Source of the DNA: Ampelomyces quisqualis
Lineage: Eukaryota > Ascomycota > Dothideomycetes > Pleosporales > Phaeosphaeriaceae
Direction of reading: 5' to 3'
NCBI GenBank assembly: GCA_018398575.1
Contig: JAGTXZ010000005.1
Coordinates: 1,612,001 to 1,676,000, forward strand
DNA length: 64,000 nt
The translations under genes and the position numbers were made by a program. Below the pieces are notes generated by a model that was given only the letters and a program-made list of their open reading frames with translations, had not been told where the DNA came from and ran no database searches. This document shows positions 33,274 to 44,562 of this stretch, piece after piece. How positions within the stretch are numbered: the stretch's first letter is position 1; every line of letters begins with the position of its first letter.

Positions 33274-34349
33274 CCTCACCCTACCCCCACCTCCTCATGT
33301 CTAGACCATGCTGTGCAAATTTGCCTGGGCAAGCAAAACATCAATTCAATCTCATGCCGGACGCCCACCATGTAGGTGTTTAGATGAAGTTTAATTTCAT
33401 ATCGAAACGCTTGTACAGCATGAAACATGTGCAAGATGTGCAAGGTGAACGCAATGTCGTGTCTATCATTGATGGATGTGATTGGTCGAGACAGTAGAAT
33501 GACGTTGCTCGACGTTTGTTTTCCAGGGTGAGATTGGAGGCCCATCTATCACTGGCAGTTTGACCAGGTACTCCGCATCAACAAACGTTTTTGTAAAGAG
33601 GCTAGTATCTGATTGTAGAGCGAAGGCCCGCTACTAGGACGTTCGGCGGGCTTTTTCGAATAGCAAAATGGTATGAATCTGGTCTGGCTACTGATTATTT
33701 GTGAGGCGATCTTGGATCTTGGAAGTAGCAGGTGCACATGGTGGAGCCAGTAACAGGGCATACAGGGCAACACAGCGATGTGACTCGCCGGGAACAGACC
33801 AATTTGAAACGAGATCTGCGAGCAACGCCCGGAAAATGTGTTTTGCGGCATGATACCCTGCTCACGGATTCATACGAGAGTTCCGTGAGATGTCGACAGA
33901 TGTGTTGTCTCCTTTTCCTTTGCGTGCACGTAAAAGCAGCCAATCTGAAACAGGAATGACGTACCTGTTGGGCCTTAGGCTTACATGAACACCCCGATGG
34001 CGTGGAGCCTGAACCCTAGGACCATGTACGTCGTGGAACAACTTTAGATGATGTGTCGTACGGCGGCAGCCACAATATCTGTGCACCAAGGCAGAGATAT
34101 GGCAGTTGCAATAAAGGTTAAGAGTGGATGAATCTGATGCGACAAAGTGACGCAAACTTAAACGATATATTCTTCGGCAATTGGCCACATTCGCAGATTC
34201 CGTGATGTTCCCCGGCTATGCACATCCTTGCTGTAATGTCGATCGTTCTGAAATAGATTGGTGGTGAGCGGGACGAGGCACTGAAAGTATGTTGGCTGGG
34301 CCCATGTTCAACAGCAGTATGTGATGGTGGATGCTACTGTGAGAGTTGT
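33274..34349. other. Intergenic, no supported gene
   Basis: About 1.1 kb of short frames on both strands without coherent composition. It lies between the promoter of the micro-exon gene and the second mariner-like MITE. Confidence 0.55.
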
Positions 34350-34493
34350 ACCGCTTCCTGGCGTATACGAGCGAAAACCATAGGGGTGAATGCAGCGACA
34401 AGTCGAATGAACTCGACCAAGATCGGATCAGAGCCAATCAGGGTCTGTTTTAAAAACCTAATCAGTTTCGCTCGTATGCACCAGGGAGCGGTA
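34350..34493. mobile_element. Mariner-like MITE, copy 2
   Basis: A 144-bp element flanked by TA. The left end TACCGCTTCCTGGCGTATAC and the reverse complement of the right end TACCGCTCCCTGGTGCATAC form 29-bp inverted repeats with few mismatches, continuing GAGCGAAAAC / GAGCGAAAC. It is in the opposite orientation to copy 1 at 2,873. It lies 75 bp beyond the stop of the phosphatase gene. Confidence 0.7.
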
Positions 34494-34567
34494 GAAGGAT
34501 ATCGGCGATGGAAGCGAGAAGTTTGCCACTGGTAGTGAACGAATTCGTTGCGTCTATGGCGAGATTT

Positions 34568-36287
34568 CTAGTACACCTCGTTAGATACTTCCCTCTCCTT
34601 GGCCTGCATCTCTTCAATCTCAGCGTCACTGATGTTCTTCTCGGCTTCCAACTCTTCGTCACTTAATTCCCTCTCTTCTTCGCTTTTCTCAACTATCATG
34701 TCTCCTTTGAGGGCTTCTTTCAAGATCGGTCCGTCCATACCTTTATTGCTGACAGCAGCCTCAGCCTTGGCCAGTCCTGCGTCGTCACTTGTGCCATCAT
34801 TATCGCCCAGTCTATCGGTCTTAGTCCCGGATCCCATGCCGCTTTCTTCTTTCCAGTTTTGTTCAGTTTGTCTTCGTGCAAGCTTGCGCTCCTTCGACTC
34901 TTGGCGTTGCTTCGAGGATGCACGTAATTTCGATCTATGATTGTGCAAGTGCTGCATACCAGGAAAGTAGTCGGAGTCATCAGAGAACCCCTCACCAGGC
35001 GTGCGCTGAGGGGGTTGTAGGTGGCGTACGATAGCGGCGGTGCGCGGTATAGGGTGTTGATGGTTGCGCGATAGGGACACTCCGGCTTCTTCTTGTTCAC
35101 TGCTTGATGCATCGTTCGAGGCATCGTTAGGTGACGCCGGTGTAGGTGGTAGACCGAGATGCTGTACGGCTTTGGTGCTCTGCTTTCTTGACAGCTTAGC
35201 AGGCGAGGGTTCCTCGATGACTGGCGTGGCTTCTTCAGTAGACGCTGGTTGGTCTTCCTTGTCGCTCTCCAACGGCTCCAGGGAAGACGCTGCAGGTGGA
35301 AGCAGATGGTCTTTGCTCCCTATATACTCGGCGGTGTTTTTGCGCATTGGTCGCCGTGGCCAATTCTGCCGATCGTGATTGCAGCCGTTGACGCATCCTC
35401 CCCACCGCCGTGGAGGTATTGTTGGAGACGAGGTCAATTGCCCAGCACTGACGGGGGTTGGTCTGCTCGATGTGGCTGTGTTGCTCGGTGGCCCATTGGC
35501 AGCCACTCGTCGCTTCAACTCTGACCATGTCCGCAGCTCATTCTGAAGGATGAATTTGCTGTTGCTCTCGCTTCGCTTCATAATCATGAACTCGCAGTGG
35601 TTCACGTTTCGGAGATCTTCAAAGTATTCGACCGACCAGTGGTACCTGCGGACGTCAGAATGTCGTGGATCGCACGTGCAGCTCTCCCACTCACCACTTC
35701 ATGAGGAAGACTCTCGTCATAAGGCCGTGCGTGACCAGAACACACACGCTAGGGAAGTCCTCGTCGCCGAACTGTCTCCACAAGCTCTCGTTGAAGCCAC
35801 TGACTCGGTCATATGCGTCGGCAGCGCTCTCGCCGTCGGGTATGCGGTAGAAGAAGTGGCCGTAGTCTGCCCTCTCCTGCCACATGCGCTCCATCTCTGC
35901 GGAACATGGCTGGAAATTGCCAAAGTCCTGCTCGCGGAGTCGCGGCTCCTCGAACACCTGGATCTTGGCGCGGGGGTAGGGTGAGGGTGTGGGGTCGTCC
36001 GCGGTCAGCGTGCGGAGGATGCCTTCGGTGGTCTCGCGCGTGCGGCGGTAGGGCGAGGTGAAGAATTGGATGGTGTCGTCGGGCTTGAGGAGGGAGCGCA
36101 GCTGTCTGCCTGCCTCTTCTGCCTGTTGGGTCACGTGAGCTTCGCGCGTCGACAGAGGCGGAGCGTAGGCATGTCGCACCTGCGTGATACCGTGTGGGGT
36201 CAGCTTGACCCTGTGGTCGGGTATGAACTGGTGGATGTCGCGGTTCTTGTTTCCCTCCGACTGCGCGTGGCGAATCAATATGATCAT
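34568..36287 (-). CDS. Histidine phosphatase (phosphoglycerate-mutase superfamily), Det1-like
   Basis: Three exons: 36287-36180, 36122-35695 and 35645-34568, giving 537 residues. The introns (57 and 49 nt) are GT-AG. The N-terminus MIILIRHAQSEGN carries the catalytic RH motif (Arg6, His7). FFTSPYRRTRETTEGI and VLVTHGLMTRVFLMKWY supply the second Arg and His of the active site. REQDFGNFQ and IPDGESAADAYDRVSGF match the fungal subfamily that includes yeast Det1 (YDR051c). After about residue 210 the protein becomes disordered, Ser/Pro-rich and then acidic (SDEELEAEKNISDAEIEE), longer than yeast Det1. Det1 is linked to sterol transport in yeast; substrate here is unknown. Intron 1 is stop-free and a multiple of three. 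Confidence 0.9.
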
Positions 36288-36629
36288 CTATCGCTGGCGT
36301 TAGCCACCTGTGCCATACCGGCGCGGCCGGGGGCTGCCCAACATACGCGGGGCTTTCCCATGGCGAGTGATGTGCGACGTGGATGCAGGACAATTGGGTA
36401 TATTGTTTTCTATGTAGTATGTACAGCAGAGGGGGTGAGGTTGCCGGGCGGCAGGTGCGATCGAGGGTGTTTCAGCCGTCGCGCTCGCGAAAAGTTACGG
36501 AAGGCGCGACCGTCCATCCCTCCTGCCTGTCCATCCCTCCAAGCTGTCGTCTTCCAACCCGCGCCACTCCTGCCGGGCACTTTGCAGTGTTGCACCTCCT
36601 TGCGCCTGAACACCACCAGCGCCGCCACC
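36288..36629. promoter_or_regulatory. Bidirectional promoter region, phosphatase / DUF1168
   Basis: A 342-bp interval between outward-facing starts. The DUF1168 side is C-rich with CATCCCTCC repeats and ends in GCCACCATG. Confidence 0.5.
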
Positions 36630-37250
36630 ATGTCAGAGCCCATCCCCGAGTCCATCCCCACTTCGGCCGACCCTCGCTCCAAGCGGCCTACCAAAAAGCG
36701 CGCCCTCACCCCCCGCGGCGAGCACGCCTCGTCGGTCGAAGCCCTGTTCGCAAAGCCCGATCGCAGCATCGCTATTCCCCCAGCCTCTTCCGCAGTCGGT
36801 AGATCATCGGCTGCCCCCCCAGAGATCGTCGCCAATGTTCAAGGTTCGAGCGCAGGCGCTGGCTCTGGCGAGTTCCATGTCTACAAAGCAAGCCGGCGGC
36901 GCGAGTACGAGAGGATGCGCCTGATGGACCAGGAAGTGCAACAAGAAGAGGCGGAGAAGACAGCCAAGGAGCGCAGAGAAGAGCTGGAGAAGAAGGATCG
37001 AGCAAAGACCGAGAAGAACCGCCTGAAGCGGGAGAAGGCGCGACTGAGGAAGGAGAAAGCGAAGCAGGGCAAGAAGGGCGATGGGAGTGAGACGGAGGGC
37101 ACACCTGTGGCCGATGATAATGGGAAACGGAAGCTTGCGCCTAGAGCGAATCGACTGTCAGGCCCTGGTGAAGAAGAAGAGGATGCAAATAATGGGGGCG
37201 AGGTCAAGAACATCGAGGAGATTGGCCTGGTAATCGAGGACGACGACTAG
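36630..37250 (+). CDS. PRKRIP1-like protein (DUF1168)
   Basis: A single exon of 206 residues. The ATG at 36630 has a GCCACCATG context; the longer open frame upstream is leader. The diagnostic segment is GSGEFHVYKASRRREYERMR, nearly the PRKRIP1 signature, followed by a Glu/Lys/Arg helix (residues about 105-160) and an acidic C-terminus (IGLVIEDDD). The N-terminus has a basic SKRPTKKRALTP patch. In humans PRKRIP1 sits in the catalytic-stage spliceosome, where its long helix bridges components; fungal members are expected to act in the nucleus in splicing, by family. Length and order of parts match the family. Confidence 0.92.
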   Translation: MSEPIPESIPTSADPRSKRPTKKRALTPRGEHASSVEALFAKPDRSIAIPPASSAVGRSSAAPPEIVANVQGSSAGAGSGEFHVYKASRRREYERMRLMDQEVQQEEAEKTAKERREELEKKDRAKTEKNRLKREKARLRKEKAKQGKKGDGSETEGTPVADDNGKRKLAPRANRLSGPGEEEEDANNGGEVKNIEEIGLVIEDDD

Positions 37251-38212
37251 GTGGAATAGATCGCAAGATCTGCTCAAGCGACATAGGATACCCTTTATGC
37301 ATACGACCTTTTGGGACAGCCTGTCGTTCTGGTTTCCTCCACACGACAGTTCGCCGTCTCATCGCCTTCTCCCAGATCATCTATCCTACCCCCCCACTGG
37401 CCTGCGAAACCTCGTCGTAGTCTAACGTCACCAAATCCACAGCCTCATCTCCCATACCTTGAGCAACCAACACCTAAGCGAATAAGATCTAGGTGCGTGG
37501 ACAGGTGAAGGACACCGTAGCCCGCCTGGTCGTCTGAAATTTTGGAATCACGCACCCGTTCGTTCATATCTCCCTCGGTAACGCGGGACATGGCGCGTGT
37601 CGCGTTTTCCAGTGCGGCCGGGGACATATACTTGTGCCCGCCGTTTCGCGCCGTATGTTTCCCGTCCTGTGGTTCGTACCTACGCATTGAAAAGACTAAA
37701 CGGGACAGAGGACTTAGGCGACCAGTACCCGTGTTCGATGATTCTTGGGAGGAGGTCACATGGAACCTGATTCACGTAGCTATCTAGAACCTATGTGAGG
37801 CTTTCAAAGTTTCGTCGAGTTCCGAGTGGGCGAGGGTGCAAGGCTTGCGATCCGCACTCACTGAAGCGGGGCGCATCTATCTGACTCTCACCTCCAACGC
37901 CATTCCGACTACTAGCAATAAAACATGAGTTACAGCTGCTCAGTCAATGTGAGCTTTGAAGGATTTAGCATATGCGGACATAACTCCGAAGTACCCTCGC
38001 CTGTCGAACGCGGTAATTGTTCGTGCGAACGTCCATAGTCTCTTGTGTACCCAGTTTGTGGGGCAGCCGTCAGCAAAGTTGTCAAGCGCGCATCATGATC
38101 AAGAGACGTACAGCTGCACATTTCAGTCTCCACATAAGTAACAACCCTGCTGTCTCTTCTATCTCTTCACGTCACGCTTCATACCTTTCAACAATCATCG
38201 TCCTCTCATCCC
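37251..38212. other. Intergenic, no supported gene
   Basis: About 960 bp. The last 80 bp are a CT-rich leader of the peptidase gene. The rest has only short disordered frames. Confidence 0.55.
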
Positions 38213-39433
38213 ATGTCTTCTTCATCTTCCTCTACCCCACGTCAGCGCGTCAGAGACGTCTTTCCCACTCTATACTTGGGAAGGTACTCGCCGGGACCCA
38301 AAAACAGCCTGACAGACGTTCCGGGAGTACTCGTATCTACGAAGTCGATTCACGAGTCACCCAGCTACCCCAATGCTGAGAAAGGGAGCATCAACACCGG
38401 TGTAACAACCATTCTTCCACGGAAGGATTGGTTCGAGACAGGCTCTTTTGCTGGAATATTCAGTTTTAATGGTTCGGGCGAGATGACAGGAAGTCATTGG
38501 ATCAACGAGACAGGCTTGTTGCACAGTCCAATTGTAATTACAGGCAGCTTTGGCGTGGGTTCAGCGTATAACGGCATTTACGAAAGTGCGATCCGTGATC
38601 ACTCGGATGACAAAGGAAAAGCAGCGTGGTTCCTACTTCCTGTCGTGGCTGAGACGTTTGATGGCTTCCTTCACGACGTAACAAAATTCGCCGTCACACC
38701 CAAGCACATTGTCGATGGCATCGATACCGCATCAGCCGCTCCTGTGCAGGAAGGCAACACTGGAGGTGGAACTGGTATGCTGTGCCACTGGTTCAAAGGC
38801 GGTACGGGCTCCAGTAGTCGTATTGTCCCAGCCGAGGCAGGCAAGTCATACACAGTGGCCGCACTCGTCCAAACCAACTACGGCAAGATGATCGACTTTA
38901 AGATCACTGGTGCACCGATAGGGCGACTGATCTGGCAGGAGCAACAAGATAAATTTGAAGCTGACCCTACTGATCCGGAACTTCTGGCGCAATCAAAAAT
39001 GTTGTTCAAAGTCAAGGAAGCGAAGGACAAAAAGGACGGTTCTATTATCGTGGTTCTAGCTACGGATGCACCTCTACACCCCGTACAGCTTCAGCGCCTG
39101 GCGAAGCGGGCCACCATTGGGCTGTCGCGTGTTGGAGGTTGGGGAACAAATTCTTCTGGGGACATCTTCCTAGCATTTTCGACGGGCAATAGTCCGCAAG
39201 TTCCAACGCACATGGCAGATGGCAAGCCGGTGGATCCATTTGTCCCCTTACGTCAAGGCATGGACTTCATCCATGATGAGACGATTGGTGCGCTATTCGA
39301 AGCGGGTGCGGAGGCGGTTGAAGAAGCAATCTTGAACTCGATATTCATGGCAACGACCATGGAAGGCAACGGGAACAAGATTGAGGCATTGGATTTGGAC
39401 AAGGTGAAGGAGATGATGCAGAAATATCTGTGA
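38213..39433 (+). CDS. DmpA/P1-type Ntn peptidase (family S58)
   Basis: A single exon of 406 residues with a CT-rich leader before the ATG. The family words are NSLTDVPGVLVSTKSI, NTGVTTILPR, FNGSGEMTGSHWINETG, GNTGGGTGMLCHWFKGGTG and GDIFLAFSTGN. DGSIIVVLATDAPL contains the Gly276-Ser277 bond where the precursor is cut, leaving Ser277 as N-terminal nucleophile. Members (DmpA of Ochrobactrum, BapA) are aminopeptidases, D-amidases/esterases or beta-peptidases that assemble from alpha and beta chains of one precursor. No signal peptide was seen, so it is probably cytosolic. The family is mainly bacterial; fungal members exist. The gene is intronless, unlike most neighbours. Confidence 0.92.
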   Translation: MSSSSSSTPRQRVRDVFPTLYLGRYSPGPKNSLTDVPGVLVSTKSIHESPSYPNAEKGSINTGVTTILPRKDWFETGSFAGIFSFNGSGEMTGSHWINETGLLHSPIVITGSFGVGSAYNGIYESAIRDHSDDKGKAAWFLLPVVAETFDGFLHDVTKFAVTPKHIVDGIDTASAAPVQEGNTGGGTGMLCHWFKGGTGSSSRIVPAEAGKSYTVAALVQTNYGKMIDFKITGAPIGRLIWQEQQDKFEADPTDPELLAQSKMLFKVKEAKDKKDGSIIVVLATDAPLHPVQLQRLAKRATIGLSRVGGWGTNSSGDIFLAFSTGNSPQVPTHMADGKPVDPFVPLRQGMDFIHDETIGALFEAGAEAVEEAILNSIFMATTMEGNGNKIEALDLDKVKEMMQKYL

Positions 39434-40483
39434 GGAGTCGATGTACAAGGTTATTCGGTGGCGCACCAGGTCTAGCATAGCTAATCTGTTAGTCGGTCAA
39501 ACGCAACCTGGACCTACTTGCAGTTCGAGAGGTACCTAGAAGTTCCTAGACGGATGATGAATGTGAATGCTGTAAGCTACAGCAGTAGTTGACCAGAGTC
39601 ATCCCACACAATGCTGAGACCGATCAGACCATGCCATGCTTTTGAGCCGTGTGCGTCAGAACAAGAACATGCCGATTTTCCAAGGCACCCGGAATTCCAC
39701 GACGCACTTTCGTATCAAGCTTTAAACTTGCGGGATCAAGCTTGAGCCTTCCCTTTCTCGAGTTGAGCCTCGTCCAAAACCTGTTGACACACCCGCGTTA
39801 CGCCCTCGAATCTTCGTATCTGCTCGAAGCAATGCGGGGAACAGTCTGGGGAAAAGGCCGGACCCGCCATGTCCGCTTCGATTTCTAGGCAGACAAGTTG
39901 TCGAATCCTATCTCTTGTGAAAGGTGGCCTGGAATCTTCACCCGCCAATCGTCCGCACATGCCTTCAGGTCATGATTCACCATGACATGTTTGCCTAATC
40001 TCCCATTCGCTTACGCCACAGCTTCTCCTTTGCGCCATCTCGGAGTTCATAAAGAGGGGCGCGTCCCATCCGACGGCTAGTCGGTACAAATTGTCCTGCG
40101 CCTTCAACACTCTTGGCCACCAGTAAACTACCAACAGCTCCGCGCGGACGAAACCAAGACCTCGCCTCACACGGCCCAGACGTAGCGACACTAATAATAA
40201 GCTTGATCGTGACCGCTTTCCTGTTCAAGCCTAGCGTACACCCAGCTTGCACTTACGAACAAGAGACATCTGGAGTGCCATCCGTATCGCCGTATCGCCG
40301 TATCCCCTGACCGTTCGGGCCCACCTCCCCGAGCAGTGGCGCCGGTCCACCTCATCTCCAAAAGATTGCAGCATCATCGCTGCTTCTGTTTTACAACCAC
40401 TCTCCAGGCTGTCTCGAAATTAATACTCACGCGCGAGGTTCTCCAGCCAAGATATGCTCCCGGCCTGAGCGCGACCTACGACA
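39434..40483. other. Intergenic, no supported gene
   Basis: About 1.05 kb between the peptidase and the ABC transporter. No convincing gene was found. The duplicated word CGCCGTATC lies near 40,290-40,306. Confidence 0.55.
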
Positions 40484-43400
40484 ATGACGACATCATCTCC
40501 GGCCTCATCGTCTAGTGTGGCAATCGACCAAAAACATGGCTTACCTTCTGAAGAGGTCAAGCCCCTTATGGCGGGTCTCAGTGAACGAGAGAAGAAAATC
40601 ATTGAGCGACAAATCGATGCACCCAAACTTCAGATCAGCTACTTTGCACTGTTCCGATATGCCAATAAAAATGAGGTTTTTATAATGGTTATTGCACTGA
40701 TCGCGTCAATTGCCGCAGGAGCTACGATGCCTCTCATGACTGTACGTTCTGGAATTTCTTGTCCAACGATGGTGTTGGACGAAATGATTCCGACAGGCGT
40801 TTCACAATCCGTTCATCAGAGCCACGCCATTCTCGTTTCTCGTCACGTGAACCGAAACTAATGCTTTGTATAGGTTGTATATGGCAACTTCGCGGGAAGC
40901 TTCACGGGTTTCTCAGTCGATGCAGTTGCGGCCCAAGCATTTCAAACTCGCATTAACGAACTCACGTTGTACTTTGTGTATCTCGGTATGCATTCATGTG
41001 CAAAAGTTCTTCTCGGTTTGGCTAACATGTTCAAGGAATCGCCTCGTTCTTCACTTCGTGGGTCAGCATTGTCGGTTTCTCGTATACGGGCGAGCGCATT
41101 ACACAGCAGATTCGAGAGCTATACTTACGTGCCATCTTCCGCCAGAACATCGCTTTCTTCGATTTCCTAGGTTCTGGAGAGGTCACAACCCGCATCAGCT
41201 CCGACATGAATCTAGTCCAGGACGGCATCGGCCAGAAAATTGGATTGTTCGTTGCCGGAGTTTCTGGCTTCATAACAGCCATCATCATCGGTTTTGTCCG
41301 TTCGCCGAAGCTCGCAGGAATCATGATCTCGGTAACATTCGCCCTGTTCTTGATTATGGGCGTATGCGGTGCCATGATGAAGAAGAACCAAACAGTCTCA
41401 ATCGATCAGTATGCTACTGCTGCCTCTCTTGCGGAAGAAGTCCTGGCCTCCGCTCGCAATGTGGCAGCTTATGGCACCCAAAATCGTTTGGAGACGAAAC
41501 ATAAGTCGCTGCTCAACGTGGCTACCAAATTTGACTTCAGGGCAAAGTTCTACCTCTCCATGATGATCGCAGGATTGATGGGAATACTCAATCTGCAATA
41601 TGCACTGGCATTTTGGCAAGGCAACCGCTTCCTGCAAAGTGGCGAGCTAGGTGTTGCTCAGATCCTCACTGTCATCATGGCAACAATGATAGCTGGTTTC
41701 TCGCTTGGCAATATCATGCCCCATGTTCAGGCCTTTGGTGCTGCGACTGCAGCGGCTACCAAAGTCTTCAACACCATAGAGCGTAAATCTCCCATCGATC
41801 CAGAAACAGACAATGGCGACATCCCTGAAAATTTGGTCGGCAACATCGAGTTCAAGAACATCAAGCACATCTACCCATCTCGACCCGATTCGACCGTGTT
41901 GACAGACTTCAATCTCGAGGTGCCTGCCGGTAAGATGATTGCACTGGTCGGCGCATCAGGCAGCGGAAAATCGACCGTTGTGGGCTTATTGGAACGTTTC
42001 TACTTGCCGATGGAGGGCCAAGTCTTCTTAGATGGCAAGGACATCACCACCATAAATCTAAGATGGCTTCGACAGCACATGGCCATCGTGAGCCAAGAGC
42101 CTGTGCTCTTCAGTATGACGATTTACGATAGCATTGTGCATGGTCTAGTCAACACGGAGTATGCCAATGCTTCAGAGGAGAAGAAGATGGAAATGATTGA
42201 ACAGGCTGCCCGCACCGCCAACGCGCACGATTTCATCAGCGAGCTGCCAGAGAAGTACCAGACCAAAGTCGGGGAGCGTGGTAATCTTCTATCCGGTGGA
42301 CAGAAACAGCGCATTGCCATTGCCCGCGCCATTGTCTCCGACCCAAAGATCCTGCTCCTGGACGAGGCCACCGCAGCTTTGGACACTAAGTCTGAAAGTG
42401 CTGTTCAGGAAGCCTTGGACCGTGCATCAGAGGGGCGCACTACCATCGTTATCGCCCATCGGCTGTCAACTATCAAGAAAGCCGACAACATTGTAGTGAT
42501 GGCCATGGGAAAGATTGTCGAGCAAGGCACACATACCGAACTGCTTGCGAACAAGAATGTCTACTCTAGTCTGGTCCAGGCACAAGAGCTCACTTCTAAG
42601 CTGAACGCCGGTAACCGTCAGTCAATGCAAGCTGACCCAGACAGTGAGAAGACTGGCATCATCGATCCGGAAAAACCAGCATTGCTCAGAACCATCACAT
42701 CAGCTCCATCGGAGATTGCCAAAAAGATTAACAGTGAGAAAGATCGACAGTACGGAACGTGGGAACTGGTCAAGTTTAGCTGGGAGATGAACGCTGGCGA
42801 GCACTTGACAATGTCTTTAGGGCTCATATTCAGCTTCCTCGCTGGCTGCAATCCCGCTATTCAGGCCATCTTCCTCGGTAATTCGGTGAACTCACTTCTT
42901 TCTCCGGGTACATCCCTCGGCGGTCACGGCATAAGCTTCTGGTGTTGGATGTTCCTCATGCTTGCACTTGTCGTCTTTGGAGCCTATTTTGGACAGGGTC
43001 TCACGTTGTCCAGGGGTTCTGCTCGTCTGATCGGAGGTGTACGAAAGCGCGCCTTTGGGGCCATGCTTCGCCAAGATATGGAGTTCTACGATGGCGATAT
43101 GGTAACATCTGGCGCCCTGGCGAACTTCTTGTCTTCAGAGGCCAACCGTCTAGCTGGACTCAGTGGCTCTACTCTCGGTACCATTATCAGTGCTGGTTCC
43201 TCGATTGTTGTTGCCATTATTGTTGGCTGCTCATTTGGGTGGAAGCTGGCCTTGGTCTGTACATCGACAATACCGCTTATGCTCGCTTGTGGATACTTTC
43301 GATTCTACGCCCTTACTCGAATGGAAAAGCGCACAAAGGGAAGCAATGAAGCTGCGTCGTTCGCATGCGAGGCTGCGTCGTCCATACGCACTGTTGCTAC

Positions 43401-44562
43401 CCTATCTCTTGAGAGGCATCTTCTTGCCGCATATCACGGAAAGCTCGGCGACCAAGCTAGGGACAACTTCAAATTCCAGAACGTATCGGGTGTTCTGTAC
43501 GCTACATCCCAGGGTTTGTCTATGCTCATCTTCGCACTCGTATTCTGGTACGGTGGTCGTCTGCTATTCTCTGGCGAGTACACTGTACTCCAATTCTTCA
43601 TCATCTACTCGGCTATTATCAACGGTGCCCAGTCCGCTGGTGCTATCTTTTCTTTCGCCCCAGACATGGGCGAGGCTCGCGACGCCGCCAAGGTGCTCAA
43701 GTCCTTTGTCAATAGGGTGCCTAAGATTGACAATTGGTCGACTGATGGCAAGAAGGTCGAGAGCTTAGAAGGCAAGGTGCAACTCCAAGATGTTCGCTTC
43801 ACATACCCTGGACGACCAGATCACCGCGTCTTGCGAGGTGTGAGCATTCGTGCGGATCCAGGCCAATTCATTGCGCTTGTAGGTGCTAGTGGAAGTGGCA
43901 AGTCTACCGTCATGCAGCTTCTCGAGCGCTTCTACGACCCAACAAGCGGCGACGTTCTTGTGGACGAGATGCCGCTTACAGACTACAACCTTCAACAGTA
44001 CAGGGCTCAGTTAGCTATTGTCAGTCAAGAGACCACACTCTACACAGGGACGATTCGCGACAACATCCTCGCCGACAAGGATGACATACCCGAGGATGTG
44101 GTCGTACAGGCTACGAAGGATGCCAATATTTACGACTTTATCGTGAGTTTGATACTACGCGACAACGTATAGCTCCAGTGCTAACTTATGCAGATGTCCT
44201 TACCTGACGGCTTCAACACCCTTGTCGGTGCAAAAGGTGCTCTACTCAGTGGCGGTCAACGCCAGCGTATAGCCATCGCTCGCGCTCTCCTCCGAAATCC
44301 CAAAATTCTCCTCCTTGATGAAGCCACCTCTGCACTCGACTCTACTTCCGAGCGCGTGGTACAGGCTGCTCTCGATATCGCCGCAAAGGGCCGCACAACA
44401 ATCGCCATCGCGCATCGTCTTAGCACGATCCAACACGCAGACGTTATTTACGTGTTTGATCAGGGCAAAGTTGTTGAGATGGGCAGACACGAAGAGCTTG
44501 TAGAAAGCAAGGGTGTATACTGGGAGTTGGCAAAGTTACAGGCTATGGGTGCACCTCAATAG
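40484..44562 (+). CDS. Full-size ABCB (MDR-type) transporter
   Basis: Four exons: 40484-40741, 40874-40985, 41036-44142 and 44194-44562, giving 1,281 residues with the order TMD1-NBD1-TMD2-NBD2. Introns are 132, 50 and 51 nt, GT-AG. NBD1 has Walker A GASGSGKST (429-437), signature LSGGQKQRIAIARAI and Walker B ILLLDEATAALD. NBD2 has GASGSGKST (1073-1081), LSGGQRQRIAIARAL and ILLLDEATSALD. The H-loops are IVIAHRLSTI and IAIAHRLSTI. Both ATP sites look intact, so active export is expected. Relatives include S. pombe Pmd1, Aspergillus AtrD/Mdr1 and yeast Ste6; substrates range from drugs to peptide pheromone and cannot be told here. It sits between a peptidase and accessory DNA. Confidence 0.96.

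Noticed and set aside
33549..34188. Several 70-110-codon frames between the micro-exon gene and the MITE
   Set aside because: The frames overlap on both strands with no coherent coding signal. A hidden multi-exon gene cannot be excluded, but none could be assembled.
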